The notes under the pieces are model-generated. The model worked only from the letters and a program-made list of their open reading frames with translations. It did no database searches and was not told where the DNA came from. Below, in pieces: positions 1-8,297 of a stretch of DNA of 64,000 nucleotides. The stretch is from DATCJA01 sp963814955. Its GTDB lineage: Bacteria > Acidobacteriota > Vicinamibacteria > Vicinamibacterales > UBA2999. The stretch covers positions 1,100,540 to 1,164,539 of the forward strand of contig CAWFEX010000004.1 in NCBI GenBank assembly GCA_963814955.1. The letters run 5' to 3'. The position numbers were made by a program, and so were the translations under genes. Position 1 is the stretch's first letter; every line of letters begins with the position of its first letter.

Positions 1-465
1 ACCGCGTACCGACGTTCGCATGTCGGCTTCGTGTTTCAGTTCTACAACCTCATTCCCAGCCTCACGGCACGCGAGAACGTGGCTCTGGTTACCGAGATCG
101 CGGATCACCCGATGACGCCTGAAGACGCACTCGATCTCGTCGGCCTTGCACAGCGCCTCGATCACTTTCCGGCGCAGCTCTCAGGCGGCGAGCAGCAGCG
201 CGTCGCCATCGCGCGTGCAATTGCCAAGCGGCCGGCCGTGCTTCTGTGCGATGAGCCGACGGGTGCACTCGACATCACCACCGGGATGCTGGTGCTGGAA
301 GCGCTCGATCGGGTGAACCGCGAACTTCGTACCGCGACGGCGGTCATTACACATAACGCAGCAATTGCGGCGATGGCCGACCGCGTCGTTCGTCTCGCGG
401 ACGGCCGCGTCGTCGACGTTCGGCGAAACCCGCGCAAGGTTGCACCAGGGGAACTGCAGTGGTGA
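1..465 (+). CDS. ABC transporter ATP-binding protein, LolD/MacB type (5' truncated by window edge)
   Basis: The reading frame is open from base 1, so the N-terminus with Walker A lies outside the window. Visible are the Q-loop (VGFVFQFYNL), the ABC signature LSGGEQQR, Walker B (VLLCDEPTGALD) and the switch His (VITHNA). These place it with the LolD/MacB/FtsE ATPases, which energise FtsX-type permeases that export lipoproteins, peptides or drugs. Its stop codon overlaps the GTG start of the permease at 459, so the two are translationally coupled. The substrate cannot be told. Confidence 0.9.
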   Translation, partial: TAYRRSHVGFVFQFYNLIPSLTARENVALVTEIADHPMTPEDALDLVGLAQRLDHFPAQLSGGEQQRVAIARAIAKRPAVLLCDEPTGALDITTGMLVLEALDRVNRELRTATAVITHNAAIAAMADRVVRLADGRVVDVRRNPRKVAPGELQW

Positions 466-2843
466 CTCTGCTCGCGCGAATGCGCGTGCTCAATCGCAAG
501 CTGCTTCGTGACCTTTGGGCCATGAAGGGACAAGCGTTGGCCATTGCGATTGTCATCTGCGCGGGCGTGACGATGTATGTCACGTACCTTTCCAATTTCG
601 ATTCCTTGCAGCGCACCCGGGAGGCGTACTACCAAGAAGCGCGCTTTGCCGACGTCTTCGCCTCACTCACGCGGGCACCTTCCTCGCTCGAGCAACGCAT
701 TGCCGCCATTCCCGGGATCGCAGCCGTCGATACTCGTGTCGTTGCCGACGTGACTCTCGATGTGCCCGCAATGATCGAGCCGGCAGTGGGGCGATTGATC
801 TCGCTGCCGGAGTACGGGTCGCCTCGCCTGAATGATGTCTACTTGCGCCGTGGGCGCTGGGTCGACCCGTTGCGAACCGACGAGGTGCTGGCCAGCGAAA
901 TGTTCTGCGAGAAGCACGGACTCGTGCCAGGCGATAGCGTGTCGGTCGTCATCAACGGACGCTGGCGCCGACTGACCATCGTCGGCGTGGCGCTCTCGCC
1001 CGAGTACGTGTACGCCATCCGACCGGGCGAGATGATCCCGGATTCGCGCCGTTTCGGCATCTTCTGGATGGACCGGCGTTCGCTCGCGGCCGCTTTCAAC
1101 ATGGAGGGTGCGTTCAACGACGTTGCGATCTCGCTCGTTCCCGGTACGTCGGCGGCGGAGCCGATTGCGAACCTCGACCGGCTGCTCGAATCGTACGGCG
1201 GCCTCGGCGCGGTTCCGCAATCGCTTCAGGCGTCGGCGTGGACGCTGGAAAACGAGCTCTCGCAGTTGCAGACGTTTGGCCTCCTGGTGCCGCTGATCTT
1301 CTTCGGCGTTGCCGCGTTCGTGCTGCATGTTGCGTTGACCCGCGCGCTCGCGCTCCAGCGCGTACAAATTGCAGCGCTGAAGGCATTGGGGTATTCCAAT
1401 GCGGCAATCGCCTGGCATTACATCAAGTGGGCGGTTGTCATCGCAGCGGGCGGCGCGCTGGCGGGCGTCGTGGCAGGCTCGTGGCTCGGCGCACAGTTGA
1501 TCGGCCTGTACAACGAATTCTTTCGTTTTCCCGTTCTCAGATACCACCTGTCGGCCGGGGTCGCCGTGGAATCGGTGGGTGCCAGTCTCGTCGTCGCGGC
1601 CCTGGGCGCCCAGTCGGCGGTCCGTCGCGCTGTTCGAGTGCCACCGGCGGAGGCGATGCGGCCGTTGGCACCTTCGCGCTATCGCAGCAGCCTCCTGGAG
1701 CGGCTGTCGCTCCGGCTCCGCCCGGCGCTGGCAACGCGCATGGTGCTGCGCAATCTGGAACGACAACCAGTCCGAGCGCTCATGTCCGTTGTCGGAATCG
1801 CGTTTGCCGTTGCGGTACTTCTGGTAGGCCTGTCGTTCATCGACGTGATGGATGACCTCATCGACCAGCAGTTCACGCGCGTCATGCGGCAGGACGCCAC
1901 GCTTGCCCTGGTCGAACCCCGCGCACGCCGCGTGATGTACGACGTGCGACATCTACCCGGCGTGCTGGACGCCGAACCGATGCGCATCGTGCCCGTGAGG
2001 CTGCGCGCGGGGACGCGAGCGCGCACGCTGGCGATTACCGGGCTGCCGGAAACGCCGCACCTGAATCGCGTGGTAGATCGAACCGGCGCCCCGATTGTGA
2101 TGCCGCTCAACGGGTTGGTGTTGTCTCGGGTGCTGGGCGAGCGGCTGTCCGTGGAGCCGGGCGACTACGTGCAGGTCAACGTGCTGGAAGGACGGCGTGT
2201 CGTTCAACAGGTGCCCGTCGCCATGCTGGTGGACGATACGCTGGGACTCCAGGCCTACATGCGAATCGACGAACTGGCGCGGTTGCTGCGTGAAGACGAA
2301 ACCATTTCGAGCGTGGCGGTCACCATCGATCCCGCGATGCGGGATCGTTTCTACGCGGAGGTCAAGGCCATGCCGGCGATCGCCGGCGTGAGCCTGCGTG
2401 AAGCCACCCTTCAGAATTTTCGCGAGACGATGGCCGAAAACATGAACCTGCAGATTTTCATCAACGTGGTCTTTGCCGGCGTCATTGCCTTCGGCGTGGT
2501 CTACAACTCGGCCCGTGTGTCGTTGTCTGAGCGGAGTCGCGAACTCGCAAGCCTGCGCGTGCTCGGCTTTACGCGCGCGGAGATTTCCCTCATCCTGCTC
2601 GGCGAGCTCGCGGCACTGACTCTCGCGGCGCTTCCCCTTGGCGCGGCTATCGGTTACGCGCTTGGACAGTCCATCCTGGCAGCAATGAGCAACGAGGTCT
2701 ACCGCCTGTCGTTCGTGGTCACGCCAGCCACGGTCGCGTGGACGTGGCTGATCGTGATTGTGGCGGCGGGGCTGTCGAGCCTCGTGGTCCGCAGAAGGCT
2801 GGACCGGCTCGACCTGGTCGCGGTGTTGAAGATACAGGAGTGA
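459..2843 (+). CDS. FtsX-family ABC transporter permease (two FtsX domains)
   Basis: A 794-residue inner-membrane permease. An N-terminal transmembrane helix (about residues 25-45) is followed by a large periplasmic domain, three helices near 265-385, a second helix-periplasmic unit (about 440-670) and three C-terminal helices near 675-785. This duplicated FtsX layout matches permeases that pair with a LolD/MacB-like ATPase. Alternative GTG starts lie at 459 and 462. It sits between the ATPase and a periplasmic adaptor (stop to next ATG is 5 bases), so the three genes form a tripartite export operon. Substrate unknown. Confidence 0.9.
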   Translation: MVTLLARMRVLNRKLLRDLWAMKGQALAIAIVICAGVTMYVTYLSNFDSLQRTREAYYQEARFADVFASLTRAPSSLEQRIAAIPGIAAVDTRVVADVTLDVPAMIEPAVGRLISLPEYGSPRLNDVYLRRGRWVDPLRTDEVLASEMFCEKHGLVPGDSVSVVINGRWRRLTIVGVALSPEYVYAIRPGEMIPDSRRFGIFWMDRRSLAAAFNMEGAFNDVAISLVPGTSAAEPIANLDRLLESYGGLGAVPQSLQASAWTLENELSQLQTFGLLVPLIFFGVAAFVLHVALTRALALQRVQIAALKALGYSNAAIAWHYIKWAVVIAAGGALAGVVAGSWLGAQLIGLYNEFFRFPVLRYHLSAGVAVESVGASLVVAALGAQSAVRRAVRVPPAEAMRPLAPSRYRSSLLERLSLRLRPALATRMVLRNLERQPVRALMSVVGIAFAVAVLLVGLSFIDVMDDLIDQQFTRVMRQDATLALVEPRARRVMYDVRHLPGVLDAEPMRIVPVRLRAGTRARTLAITGLPETPHLNRVVDRTGAPIVMPLNGLVLSRVLGERLSVEPGDYVQVNVLEGRRVVQQVPVAMLVDDTLGLQAYMRIDELARLLREDETISSVAVTIDPAMRDRFYAEVKAMPAIAGVSLREATLQNFRETMAENMNLQIFINVVFAGVIAFGVVYNSARVSLSERSRELASLRVLGFTRAEISLILLGELAALTLAALPLGAAIGYALGQSILAAMSNEVYRLSFVVTPATVAWTWLIVIVAAGLSSLVVRRRLDRLDLVAVLKIQE

Positions 2844-2848
2844 CTCCA

Positions 2849-4042
2849 ATGGCACGCCTCCTTGGACATTGGCGCGTTCTGGTCCTGACAGCTGGTATTG
2901 GAGGACTACTCATATTCGCCTTGTGGCCGGCACCCGTCGAGGTCGATATGGCCACCGTTTCCCGCGGGCCGCTGATGGTCACCGTGGACGAGGAAGGACG
3001 AACTCGCGTCCGCGATCGGTTTGTCGTGTCCGCCCCTGTCGCCGGACGCGTGCTGCGAATCGAGTTGGAGCCGGGCGATCGCGTCCGGCGCGGCGACGTG
3101 GTCGCTCGCGTGCAGGCAGAGGTCCCGCCGCTGCTCGACGCCCGGACACGGGCCGAGGCGACGGCGGCCGCCGACAGTGCACGCGCCGGGCTCGGCCGCG
3201 CACGCGCCGAAGAACAAAGGGCCGCCGCGGCGTCTGCGCAAGCGCAACGCGAGCTGGAGCGCGCCCGCCGGCTCACCGCGGGCGGGGCGCTGTCAACTCA
3301 GGAGCTCGAGGTGCGTGAAGTCGAGGCGCGCCTTGCCGGGGAAGCTGTCAACGCAGCGGCCTTTGCCTCGCGCGCCGCGTCCGCCGACCTCCAGCGGGCG
3401 GAGGCACGCCTGAGACCGGCTCCGGCCCGCGCTGGAAACGAGACGGTGGCGGTGACGGCGCCGGTTGACGGCGTCATTTTGAGGCGACTACGCGAAAGCG
3501 AAAGCGTCGTGCCCGCGGGCGAGCCGCTCGTCGAGATCGGCGATCCAGCTCGCCTCGAAATTGTGGCGGATCTACTCTCAACGGACGCCGCGCGCATCAG
3601 GGAAGGATCGCGAGCGATCGTGCAGCAGGTGACAGGTGCCGACGTCGCGCCTGAAGCCGTCGTCCGCCGGATTGAGCCGTCCGGTTTCACGAAAGTATCG
3701 GCGCTCGGGGTCGAGGAGCAGCGCGTCAACGTGATTCTCGACCTGAGTGATCCCGCAAGCGAGGACACCGTGCTCGGCGACGCGTATCGGGTCGAGGTCC
3801 GCATTGTCGTCTGGGAAGCGCCGGACGTGCTGAGAGTTCCGACGAGCGCGCTCTTTCGCGTCGGCGATGAATGGGCTGTGTACCTGGTGCGCGACGGTAC
3901 AGCGCGCAGCACGCCGGTGGAGCTGGGGCATCAGACGGGACGAGAGGCCGAAGCGCTCGGAGGCCTCACAGAAGGCGCCCGCGTCATCGTGCACCCGAGT
4001 GACGTCATTCGGGACGGGACTCGCGTGAAGGAGCGATCCTGA
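2849..4042 (+). CDS. HlyD/MacA-type periplasmic adaptor of the ABC exporter
   Basis: A 397-residue membrane fusion protein. I chose ATG 2849 because AGGAG ends 8 bases before it and the protein then starts with a basic patch and one N-terminal anchor helix (about residues 10-28). A lipoyl/barrel-sandwich half follows (VSAPVAGRVLRIELEPGDRV), then a long Ala/Arg-rich coiled coil (about 95-190), the second lipoyl half (VTAPVDGVILRR) and a beta-barrel domain. Such adaptors bridge an inner-membrane ABC permease to an outer-membrane TolC channel. No TolC gene is adjacent; the one at 34.8 kb belongs to an RND system. Confidence 0.88.
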   Translation: MARLLGHWRVLVLTAGIGGLLIFALWPAPVEVDMATVSRGPLMVTVDEEGRTRVRDRFVVSAPVAGRVLRIELEPGDRVRRGDVVARVQAEVPPLLDARTRAEATAAADSARAGLGRARAEEQRAAAASAQAQRELERARRLTAGGALSTQELEVREVEARLAGEAVNAAAFASRAASADLQRAEARLRPAPARAGNETVAVTAPVDGVILRRLRESESVVPAGEPLVEIGDPARLEIVADLLSTDAARIREGSRAIVQQVTGADVAPEAVVRRIEPSGFTKVSALGVEEQRVNVILDLSDPASEDTVLGDAYRVEVRIVVWEAPDVLRVPTSALFRVGDEWAVYLVRDGTARSTPVELGHQTGREAEALGGLTEGARVIVHPSDVIRDGTRVKERS

Positions 4043-4078
4043 ACGGCGCATACCCGTCGCATAGGGTGTCCACCTGGC

Positions 4079-4112
4079 GCGGAAAAATTCGCCGAACCGG
4101 GGATTAACCGCA
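4079..4112. promoter_or_regulatory. Putative tandem enhancer site upstream of the 4201 usp gene
   Basis: Two AT-centred imperfect palindromes, GCGGAAAAATTCGC (4079-4092) and GGGGATTAACCGCA (4099-4112), about 20 bases apart and 53-86 bases upstream of a -24/-12 promoter. This matches the recurring motif pair found throughout the island. The identity of the binding protein is inferred. Confidence 0.45.
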
Positions 4113-4164
4113 GCATCGTCTGCCGTAGATAGTGAGTGGCCCCCAAAAGCCAGGGCCCATGCGC

Positions 4165-4179
4165 TGGCACAATCCATGC
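4165..4179 (+). promoter_or_regulatory. Putative sigma-54 promoter for usp (4201)
   Basis: TGGCACAATCCATGC has the -24 GG and -12 GC exactly 12 bases apart. The predicted transcription start is near 4191, leaving a leader of about 10 bases before ATG 4201. Confidence 0.6.
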
Positions 4180-4200
4180 GCATTCCTGGCACAGGTCGTC

Positions 4201-5109
4201 ATGATTCGGATCGAGCGTGTCCTGTGTCCTATCGATTTCTCGGAGTTCTCGAGACGAGCGCTCCATCATGCCGGTGCACTCTCGCATAGGTACGGCGCGC
4301 TCCTGACCGTCCTTCATGTCGTTCCCAACCGCCCGGTCACGGACCTGCCGTTGCCGCCCCTGACCGACGAAGAACGGCGTCAGCTGACCGAGCAGGTGCG
4401 GCAATTTGCCACAGAGCTGCCCCCGGAAGTGGCCCTCGACATCCGCGTGTGCGAGGCGCCGGATGTGAAGCAGGAAGTTCTCGCGCAGGCGAGAGCACTT
4501 CCTGCCGACCTGCTGGTGATCGGCAGCCACGGTCGTTCGGGGTTTGAGCGACTACTGCTCGGGTCGGTGACCGAAAAAGTGATGCGCAGCGCGCCGTGTC
4601 CGACGATGGTCGTGCCGCGCCGTGCTGAGGACGTGATCGCCGACGAGCCGGTACGGTTCCGTAGGATTCTCTGTCCTGTGGATTTTTCGGCGGCGTCGAC
4701 TCGCGCCCTGCACTACGCGCGACGCATGGTCGACGAAGGCGGTGCGCAAATCATCCTGCTCCACGTGATCGAAGTGCCGCCTGAGCTTCGCGCGAACCCG
4801 CATTCGGAGGCGTTCGACGTCGCGAAGGTTCGCGCTGCTGCGGAGGCTGACTGCCTTCATCGACTTCAGCAGCTCGTTCCCGACCTGCCGTCGCGCTGCA
4901 CGATGAACGTCTTGGTACGGGAAGGCGCCGCATATCGCGAAATCCTCAAAGTGGCTGCCGAGCGCACGGCCGACCTGATCGTCATGGGCGTACAGGGCCG
5001 TGGCGCGATGGACCTGCTCGCTTTCGGCTCGAATACCGCGCGCGTGAGTCGCGCCGCGACCAGCCCGGTTCTCATCGTGCCGCGCGGGTCCCAAGCAAAC
5101 GGGGAATAG
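4201..5109 (+). CDS. Tandem-domain universal stress protein (UspA family)
   Basis: A 302-residue cytosolic protein with two Usp domains (about 1-140 and 155-300), each starting with a typical beta strand (RVLCPIDFSEFS, RILCPVDFSAAS). The ATP-binding motif G-2X-G-9X-G-S/T is present in the first domain (GSHGRSGFERLLLGS) and in variant form in the second (GVQGRGAMDLLAFGS). Usp proteins bind ATP or other ligands and support survival under starvation, redox or envelope stress. ATG 4201 begins the first strand exactly; an upstream GTG at 4132 would lie before the promoter. It is one of six intact Usp genes in this island. Confidence 0.92.
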   Translation: MIRIERVLCPIDFSEFSRRALHHAGALSHRYGALLTVLHVVPNRPVTDLPLPPLTDEERRQLTEQVRQFATELPPEVALDIRVCEAPDVKQEVLAQARALPADLLVIGSHGRSGFERLLLGSVTEKVMRSAPCPTMVVPRRAEDVIADEPVRFRRILCPVDFSAASTRALHYARRMVDEGGAQIILLHVIEVPPELRANPHSEAFDVAKVRAAAEADCLHRLQQLVPDLPSRCTMNVLVREGAAYREILKVAAERTADLIVMGVQGRGAMDLLAFGSNTARVSRAATSPVLIVPRGSQANGE

Positions 5110-5172
5110 GACGAACGAGAAGGGAGAACGAGCAGGAAGGGAGCAGATACGGCGAAGGGTCTGGAGGCAGCG

Positions 5173-6483
5173 ATGGCGACGGACGAATTGAGTGGATTCG
5201 CGGAGGAACCAGGCTTCAGCGTGCCTCGAGAGACGACACGGCATGAAGGGGACGCCGAAGTGGACGCCGTTCGCCTTTACTTCAATCAGGTTGGACGGGT
5301 CCCGCTCCTGAAGCCCCACGAGGAGCGGGCCCTGTGTCAGAGGATCGAAGCCGCGCGGTCCGCCGTCGCCGCAGCGTTACTAGCCGTGTCGGTGGCGGCA
5401 CACCAGCTCACCGAGTTGTCAACGGCCGTGCGCGAAGGGACTACAGTCTCCGACAGCTTGCTATTGTCGCTTGACGGACGCCCGCTCAAGCGGCATGAGA
5501 TCGCGGCAGCGTTGGATTGTCTTGCGCTGGCGGTTCGCCAGGGCGCCGCGCTGATGCGCGTCGACGCAGCGCTCGGCCGCCCGCGTGTGGGAAAGAGTCG
5601 ACGCCTGGAGCTTCAGCGACGAGGCGCGCGACTGATGGCAGCCGTTGACCGCACAGTCGCGCTCGTGCCACTCCATCCGGCGGTGGTTGAGGCGCTTGCA
5701 GCGGGCACACTGCCCGGCGCAGACGGCCCGGGGACGCGGCGTGTGCGAGAGCGGTTCGACGCTCTCTGCGAGTTGAGGGCGCGTCTCGCAGAAGCCAACC
5801 TTCGACTGGTTGTTTCCATGGCAAAGCGCTACCGGCACACGAACCTTTCGATGCTCGATTTGGTGCAAGAAGGCAATCTGGGCTTGTTGAAGGCGATAGA
5901 CAAGTTCCAGTGGCGGCGAGGATTCAAGTTCTCCACCTATGCGATGTGGTGGATTCGCCAGGCGATATCCCTCGCGATTGCCGATACCGGCCGGACGATT
6001 CGACTTCCAAAGCACCTGATCCAGGTGGTGAATCGCGTCGCGGCCGCGCGTCGCGGGCTCGCAGAAGAGCTGGGTCGTGATCCGACGATCGGTGAGCTCG
6101 CAGACCGCACGCTGATACCCGTCGAGAAAGTGCGGCTGGCGCTACGGTCGGATGTCCCGGTGGCATCCCTCGACGCGCCTGTCGCCGAGGATACCGTGTT
6201 CGGCGATTTGGTCGCCGATGGAGCGCAGTGGTCGCCCGACATGCGCCTGCTGAAGCAGGATGTCAGGAAGCGCGCGAGGCTGGCGCTTCAATCGTTGAGC
6301 GAACGGGAGCGTCTTGTGGTGGAACTGCGGTTTGGTATCGACAATGTTCGTCCGCACTCACTGAGGGAGATCGGCGATCGACTTGGCGTGAGCCGCGAAC
6401 GCGTCCGCCAGATCGAACGGGACGCGCTGGAGCGGCTGCGTCGGCGTTCGACTCCGACCAGACGTCATGTGGCAGCCGCGTAG
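5173..6483 (+). CDS. RNA polymerase sigma-70 family factor (RpoD/RpoS-like)
   Basis: A 436-residue group 1/2 sigma factor. Region 1.2 is DAVRLYFNQVGRVPLL (about residues 30-60). Region 2 (NLRLVVSMAKRYRH, LDLVQEGNLGLLKAIDKF, FSTYAMWWIRQAI) lies at about 215-285. Region 3 follows, and region 4 ends in a helix-turn-helix (LREIGDRLGVSRERVRQIERDALERLRR, about 395-430). It lacks the long region 1.1 of housekeeping RpoD, so an alternative general-stress sigma of the RpoS/SigB kind is likely. GGAGG at 5163 supports ATG 5173. It follows usp by 63 bases and may be co-transcribed with it. Confidence 0.92.
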   Translation: MATDELSGFAEEPGFSVPRETTRHEGDAEVDAVRLYFNQVGRVPLLKPHEERALCQRIEAARSAVAAALLAVSVAAHQLTELSTAVREGTTVSDSLLLSLDGRPLKRHEIAAALDCLALAVRQGAALMRVDAALGRPRVGKSRRLELQRRGARLMAAVDRTVALVPLHPAVVEALAAGTLPGADGPGTRRVRERFDALCELRARLAEANLRLVVSMAKRYRHTNLSMLDLVQEGNLGLLKAIDKFQWRRGFKFSTYAMWWIRQAISLAIADTGRTIRLPKHLIQVVNRVAAARRGLAEELGRDPTIGELADRTLIPVEKVRLALRSDVPVASLDAPVAEDTVFGDLVADGAQWSPDMRLLKQDVRKRARLALQSLSERERLVVELRFGIDNVRPHSLREIGDRLGVSRERVRQIERDALERLRRRSTPTRRHVAAA

Positions 6484-6502
6484 AGTCCCGATGCTCGTTG
6501 AT

Positions 6503-6517
6503 TGGCAGAACGGTTGC
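6503..6517 (+). promoter_or_regulatory. Putative sigma-54 promoter for the outer-membrane barrel gene
   Basis: TGGCAGAACGGTTGC, with correct GG-GC spacing and a consensus TTGC. The predicted start near 6529 gives a 38-base leader to ATG 6567. No clear enhancer pair is visible upstream, where the sigma-factor coding sequence lies. Confidence 0.5.
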
Positions 6518-6566
6518 GTCGTCGTTGATCGCGGAAGCTTTCTCATTTCCGTCACGGAGGCACGCC

Positions 6567-7193
6567 ATGTGGATCGCCAACGCTCTTCGAACCGTCAGGA
6601 TGCCTGGCGTCGTGATCGTCGCGGCCGCGCTGTTGACCGCGCCGCTGGAGGCACGGGCGCAGGCCACACGTGTCGCCGACGAGGATTGGCAGCACGGAAC
6701 AACACTCGCGGGGTTTGTCGGGGCGGCGTCACCGTTTTCGGGGGTCGATCCCGCGCTTGGCCTTTCACTCGGTTGGGAAATGACGCCGCGGTTCGGTCTC
6801 GAAGGGCGTGGCACATGGTTGTCGACGCCTGCCGGCGTGACCGCGTTTGCTGCCGCTTTCGGCGCCCGGATGGCTTTCGTATCGGCTCGTCCAATCCTGC
6901 CGTTTGTATCCGCGGGCGTCGGATTCTACCGCACGACGTTCGAGGCGCCGTCAAGCTTTGCGATGCCACATTTCTATCGACAGAGAATGGGCGGAACCGG
7001 TCTCGTGAGCGAGACATTCGACGACTTTCTCGTCACCATTGGCGCTGGAACCGAGGTGTTCGTATCGCGGCACGTCGCGTTTCGTCCGGAGTTGACTGTG
7101 CTGCTGGTGACAGCGCAGTCCGACGTTCGCGCGATACCGTCGTTCGGCATGCACATGGCGTATCACTTCGAATCGCACCCGATCACGCCTTGA
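6567..7193 (+). CDS. Outer-membrane beta-barrel protein (porin-like, small)
   Basis: A 208-residue exported protein. ATG 6567 has ACGGAGG seven bases upstream and opens a classic signal peptide ending near residue 32 (ALLTAPLEARAQA). The mature part alternates hydrophobic and polar residues with aromatic strand ends (FGLEGRGTWLS, PFVSAGVGFYRTTFE, VAFRPELTVLLV, MHMAYHF), as in 8-stranded OmpA/OmpW-like barrels. Function unknown. It stands alone between the sigma factor and the convergent YIP1 gene. Confidence 0.75.
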   Translation: MWIANALRTVRMPGVVIVAAALLTAPLEARAQATRVADEDWQHGTTLAGFVGAASPFSGVDPALGLSLGWEMTPRFGLEGRGTWLSTPAGVTAFAAAFGARMAFVSARPILPFVSAGVGFYRTTFEAPSSFAMPHFYRQRMGGTGLVSETFDDFLVTIGAGTEVFVSRHVAFRPELTVLLVTAQSDVRAIPSFGMHMAYHFESHPITP

Positions 7194-7216
7194 CGAAGCC
7201 ATGCCGATCGCGTGCG

Positions 7217-7750
7217 TCAGGATACGGTCGGTGCGAAGAAGACCCCGATGATGGCTGCAACGACCAGTGAAAGCGCCCATCCAACGATGCACACCGCGAC
7301 CGCGCGGGTCGTGCTCCTGTAGTCGAGCGCCTGGCGTACCGCGACGACCATCGCCACCAGCATCCACATCGACGCGAGCGCATATATCGACGGGCCGGCG
7401 AATGGGATCACGCCGAACACCCGCAACAGTCCCGGGGCAGAGGCAAACGCAATCGTTCGCAGCAACTGGCCGAGATCGGCGTTGGTCTGAGGCTCGGGCA
7501 GCAGCCGTGTGCCGATGAGAAAGGTCAGAGCAGCCCAGGCGATCCAGCCGACGAGCGAGCCAATGATTCCAGCAACGAGAGACTGGGGCGATGGCGCCCC
7601 AAGCCCAAGCAATCCGATGCCACCGGCGACACTGGCGAAGAGGACAATGACTACGGCCTGAGCGGACGCCTGGCGGTCCGCTTCCACTTCTTCATAGGTG
7701 CGTGCGTCGAGAACCGCTGCTCCAAGCACCCGCCGGAGGAATGTCATCAT
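7217..7750 (-). CDS. YIP1-family integral membrane protein
   Basis: A 177-residue protein with about five transmembrane helices, starting MMTFLRRVLGAAVLDARTYEEVEAD and carrying the conserved stretch FLIGTRLLPEPQTNADLGQLLRTIAFASAPGLL. Yip1-domain proteins are found in bacteria and eukaryotes; the bacterial role is unknown. The start at 7750 (or 7747) was preferred over the longer frame because the hydrophobic domain begins there and a promoter-like site lies 38 bases upstream. It converges with the barrel gene. Confidence 0.8.
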   Translation of the reverse strand: MMTFLRRVLGAAVLDARTYEEVEADRQASAQAVVIVLFASVAGGIGLLGLGAPSPQSLVAGIIGSLVGWIAWAALTFLIGTRLLPEPQTNADLGQLLRTIAFASAPGLLRVFGVIPFAGPSIYALASMWMLVAMVVAVRQALDYRSTTRAVAVCIVGWALSLVVAAIIGVFFAPTVS

Positions 7751-7787
7751 GATGCTTCGTTGCGGGAAGAAGGCGTCTCTGCAGTAC

Positions 7788-7802
7788 GCACACGAGATGC
7801 CA
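7788..7802 (-). promoter_or_regulatory. Putative sigma-54 promoter for the YIP1 gene
   Basis: On the minus strand TGGCATCTCGTGTGC matches the -24/-12 consensus with exact spacing. The predicted start near 7776 leaves a 26-base leader. A single GCGTTTTCGCGA-like site at about 7872-7883 might be an enhancer half. Confidence 0.55.
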
Positions 7803-7889
7803 ACGTCACCTGATTGTTGGGGTGGACGGCGGCGGGGCTCATTCGCCGCGCAGAGTCGCCGCGGCAAGCGTTATGCGTTTTCGCGACAT

Positions 7890-8090
7890 AGCGGCGTGCT
7901 TGCCGAGGTTCCCGAGCGCGAAATCGTCGTCGGCGCGGTCACCCGGCCGTGGGAGCCGAACGTCACGTTCCGGGCGGTTCCGCCCGACGAGTTCGCTGCG
8001 TTTCGCGAGCCTGACTACGTGAAGATCGTCTGGACCTTGCGGGCCGATCCGATTGGCGCGGCCGAGTCGATCTACCGCACCGAAACGCGC
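7890..8090 (+). pseudogene. Fragment of an SRPBCC-like protein
   Basis: About 65 codons in one frame read GVLAEVPEREIVVGAVTRPW...PPDEFAAF...KIVWTLRADP...IYRTETR, typical of a START/SRPBCC-type ligand-binding family. There is no start codon context upstream, and the family's C-terminus is missing. At about 8086-8095 the frame passes directly into a fragment of a different gene (flavodoxin/HemG-like). The deletion may be genomic or from assembly. Not expected to make a functional protein. Confidence 0.55.
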
Positions 8091-8295
8091 CTTACTTTAC
8101 ACCCGCTACAACCCCATCAAACGATGGATGATGAAGCGAATCGTCCGAAAGGCAGGGGGCGATACCGACACGAGCCGTGACTACGAGTATACGGACTGGG
8201 CTGACTTGCGGGCATTCGCTGACGAGTTCGGTAAACTTGTGCACGATGTGTCGACCGGCAGCGCCCATCTGGCTCGCGGTCCGCGCGTTGCGTAG
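8083..8295 (+). pseudogene. C-terminal fragment of a flavodoxin-type (HemG-like) oxidoreductase
   Basis: The frame reads LLYTRYNPIKRWMMKRIVRKAGGDTDTSRDYEYTDWADLRAFADEF and stops at 8293-8295. The Gly-Asp-Thr-Asp-Thr-Ser...Tyr-Thr-Asp-Trp signature resembles the end of menaquinone-dependent protoporphyrinogen oxidase-like flavodoxins. The N-terminal FMN-binding part is absent. It is fused to the SRPBCC fragment just upstream and ends three bases before the MlaF start. Confidence 0.5.
8277..8291 (+). promoter_or_regulatory. Possible weak sigma-54 promoter for mlaF-like gene
   Basis: CGGTCCGCGCGTTGC has correct GG-GC spacing and a TTGC -12 element but a poor -24. If used, transcription starts near 8303 and translation must begin at ATG 8328 instead of GTG 8298. 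Confidence 0.25.
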
Positions 8296-8297
8296 CG

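Noticed and set aside
663..1952. 429-codon minus-strand ORF opposite the FtsX permease.
   Set aside because: It is antisense to a clear gene, Arg/Gln/His-rich and has no domain; the same applies to many long shadow ORFs (for example 1953-2855, 32,308-33,843, 34,551-35,837, 42,868-44,238, 54,604-56,013).
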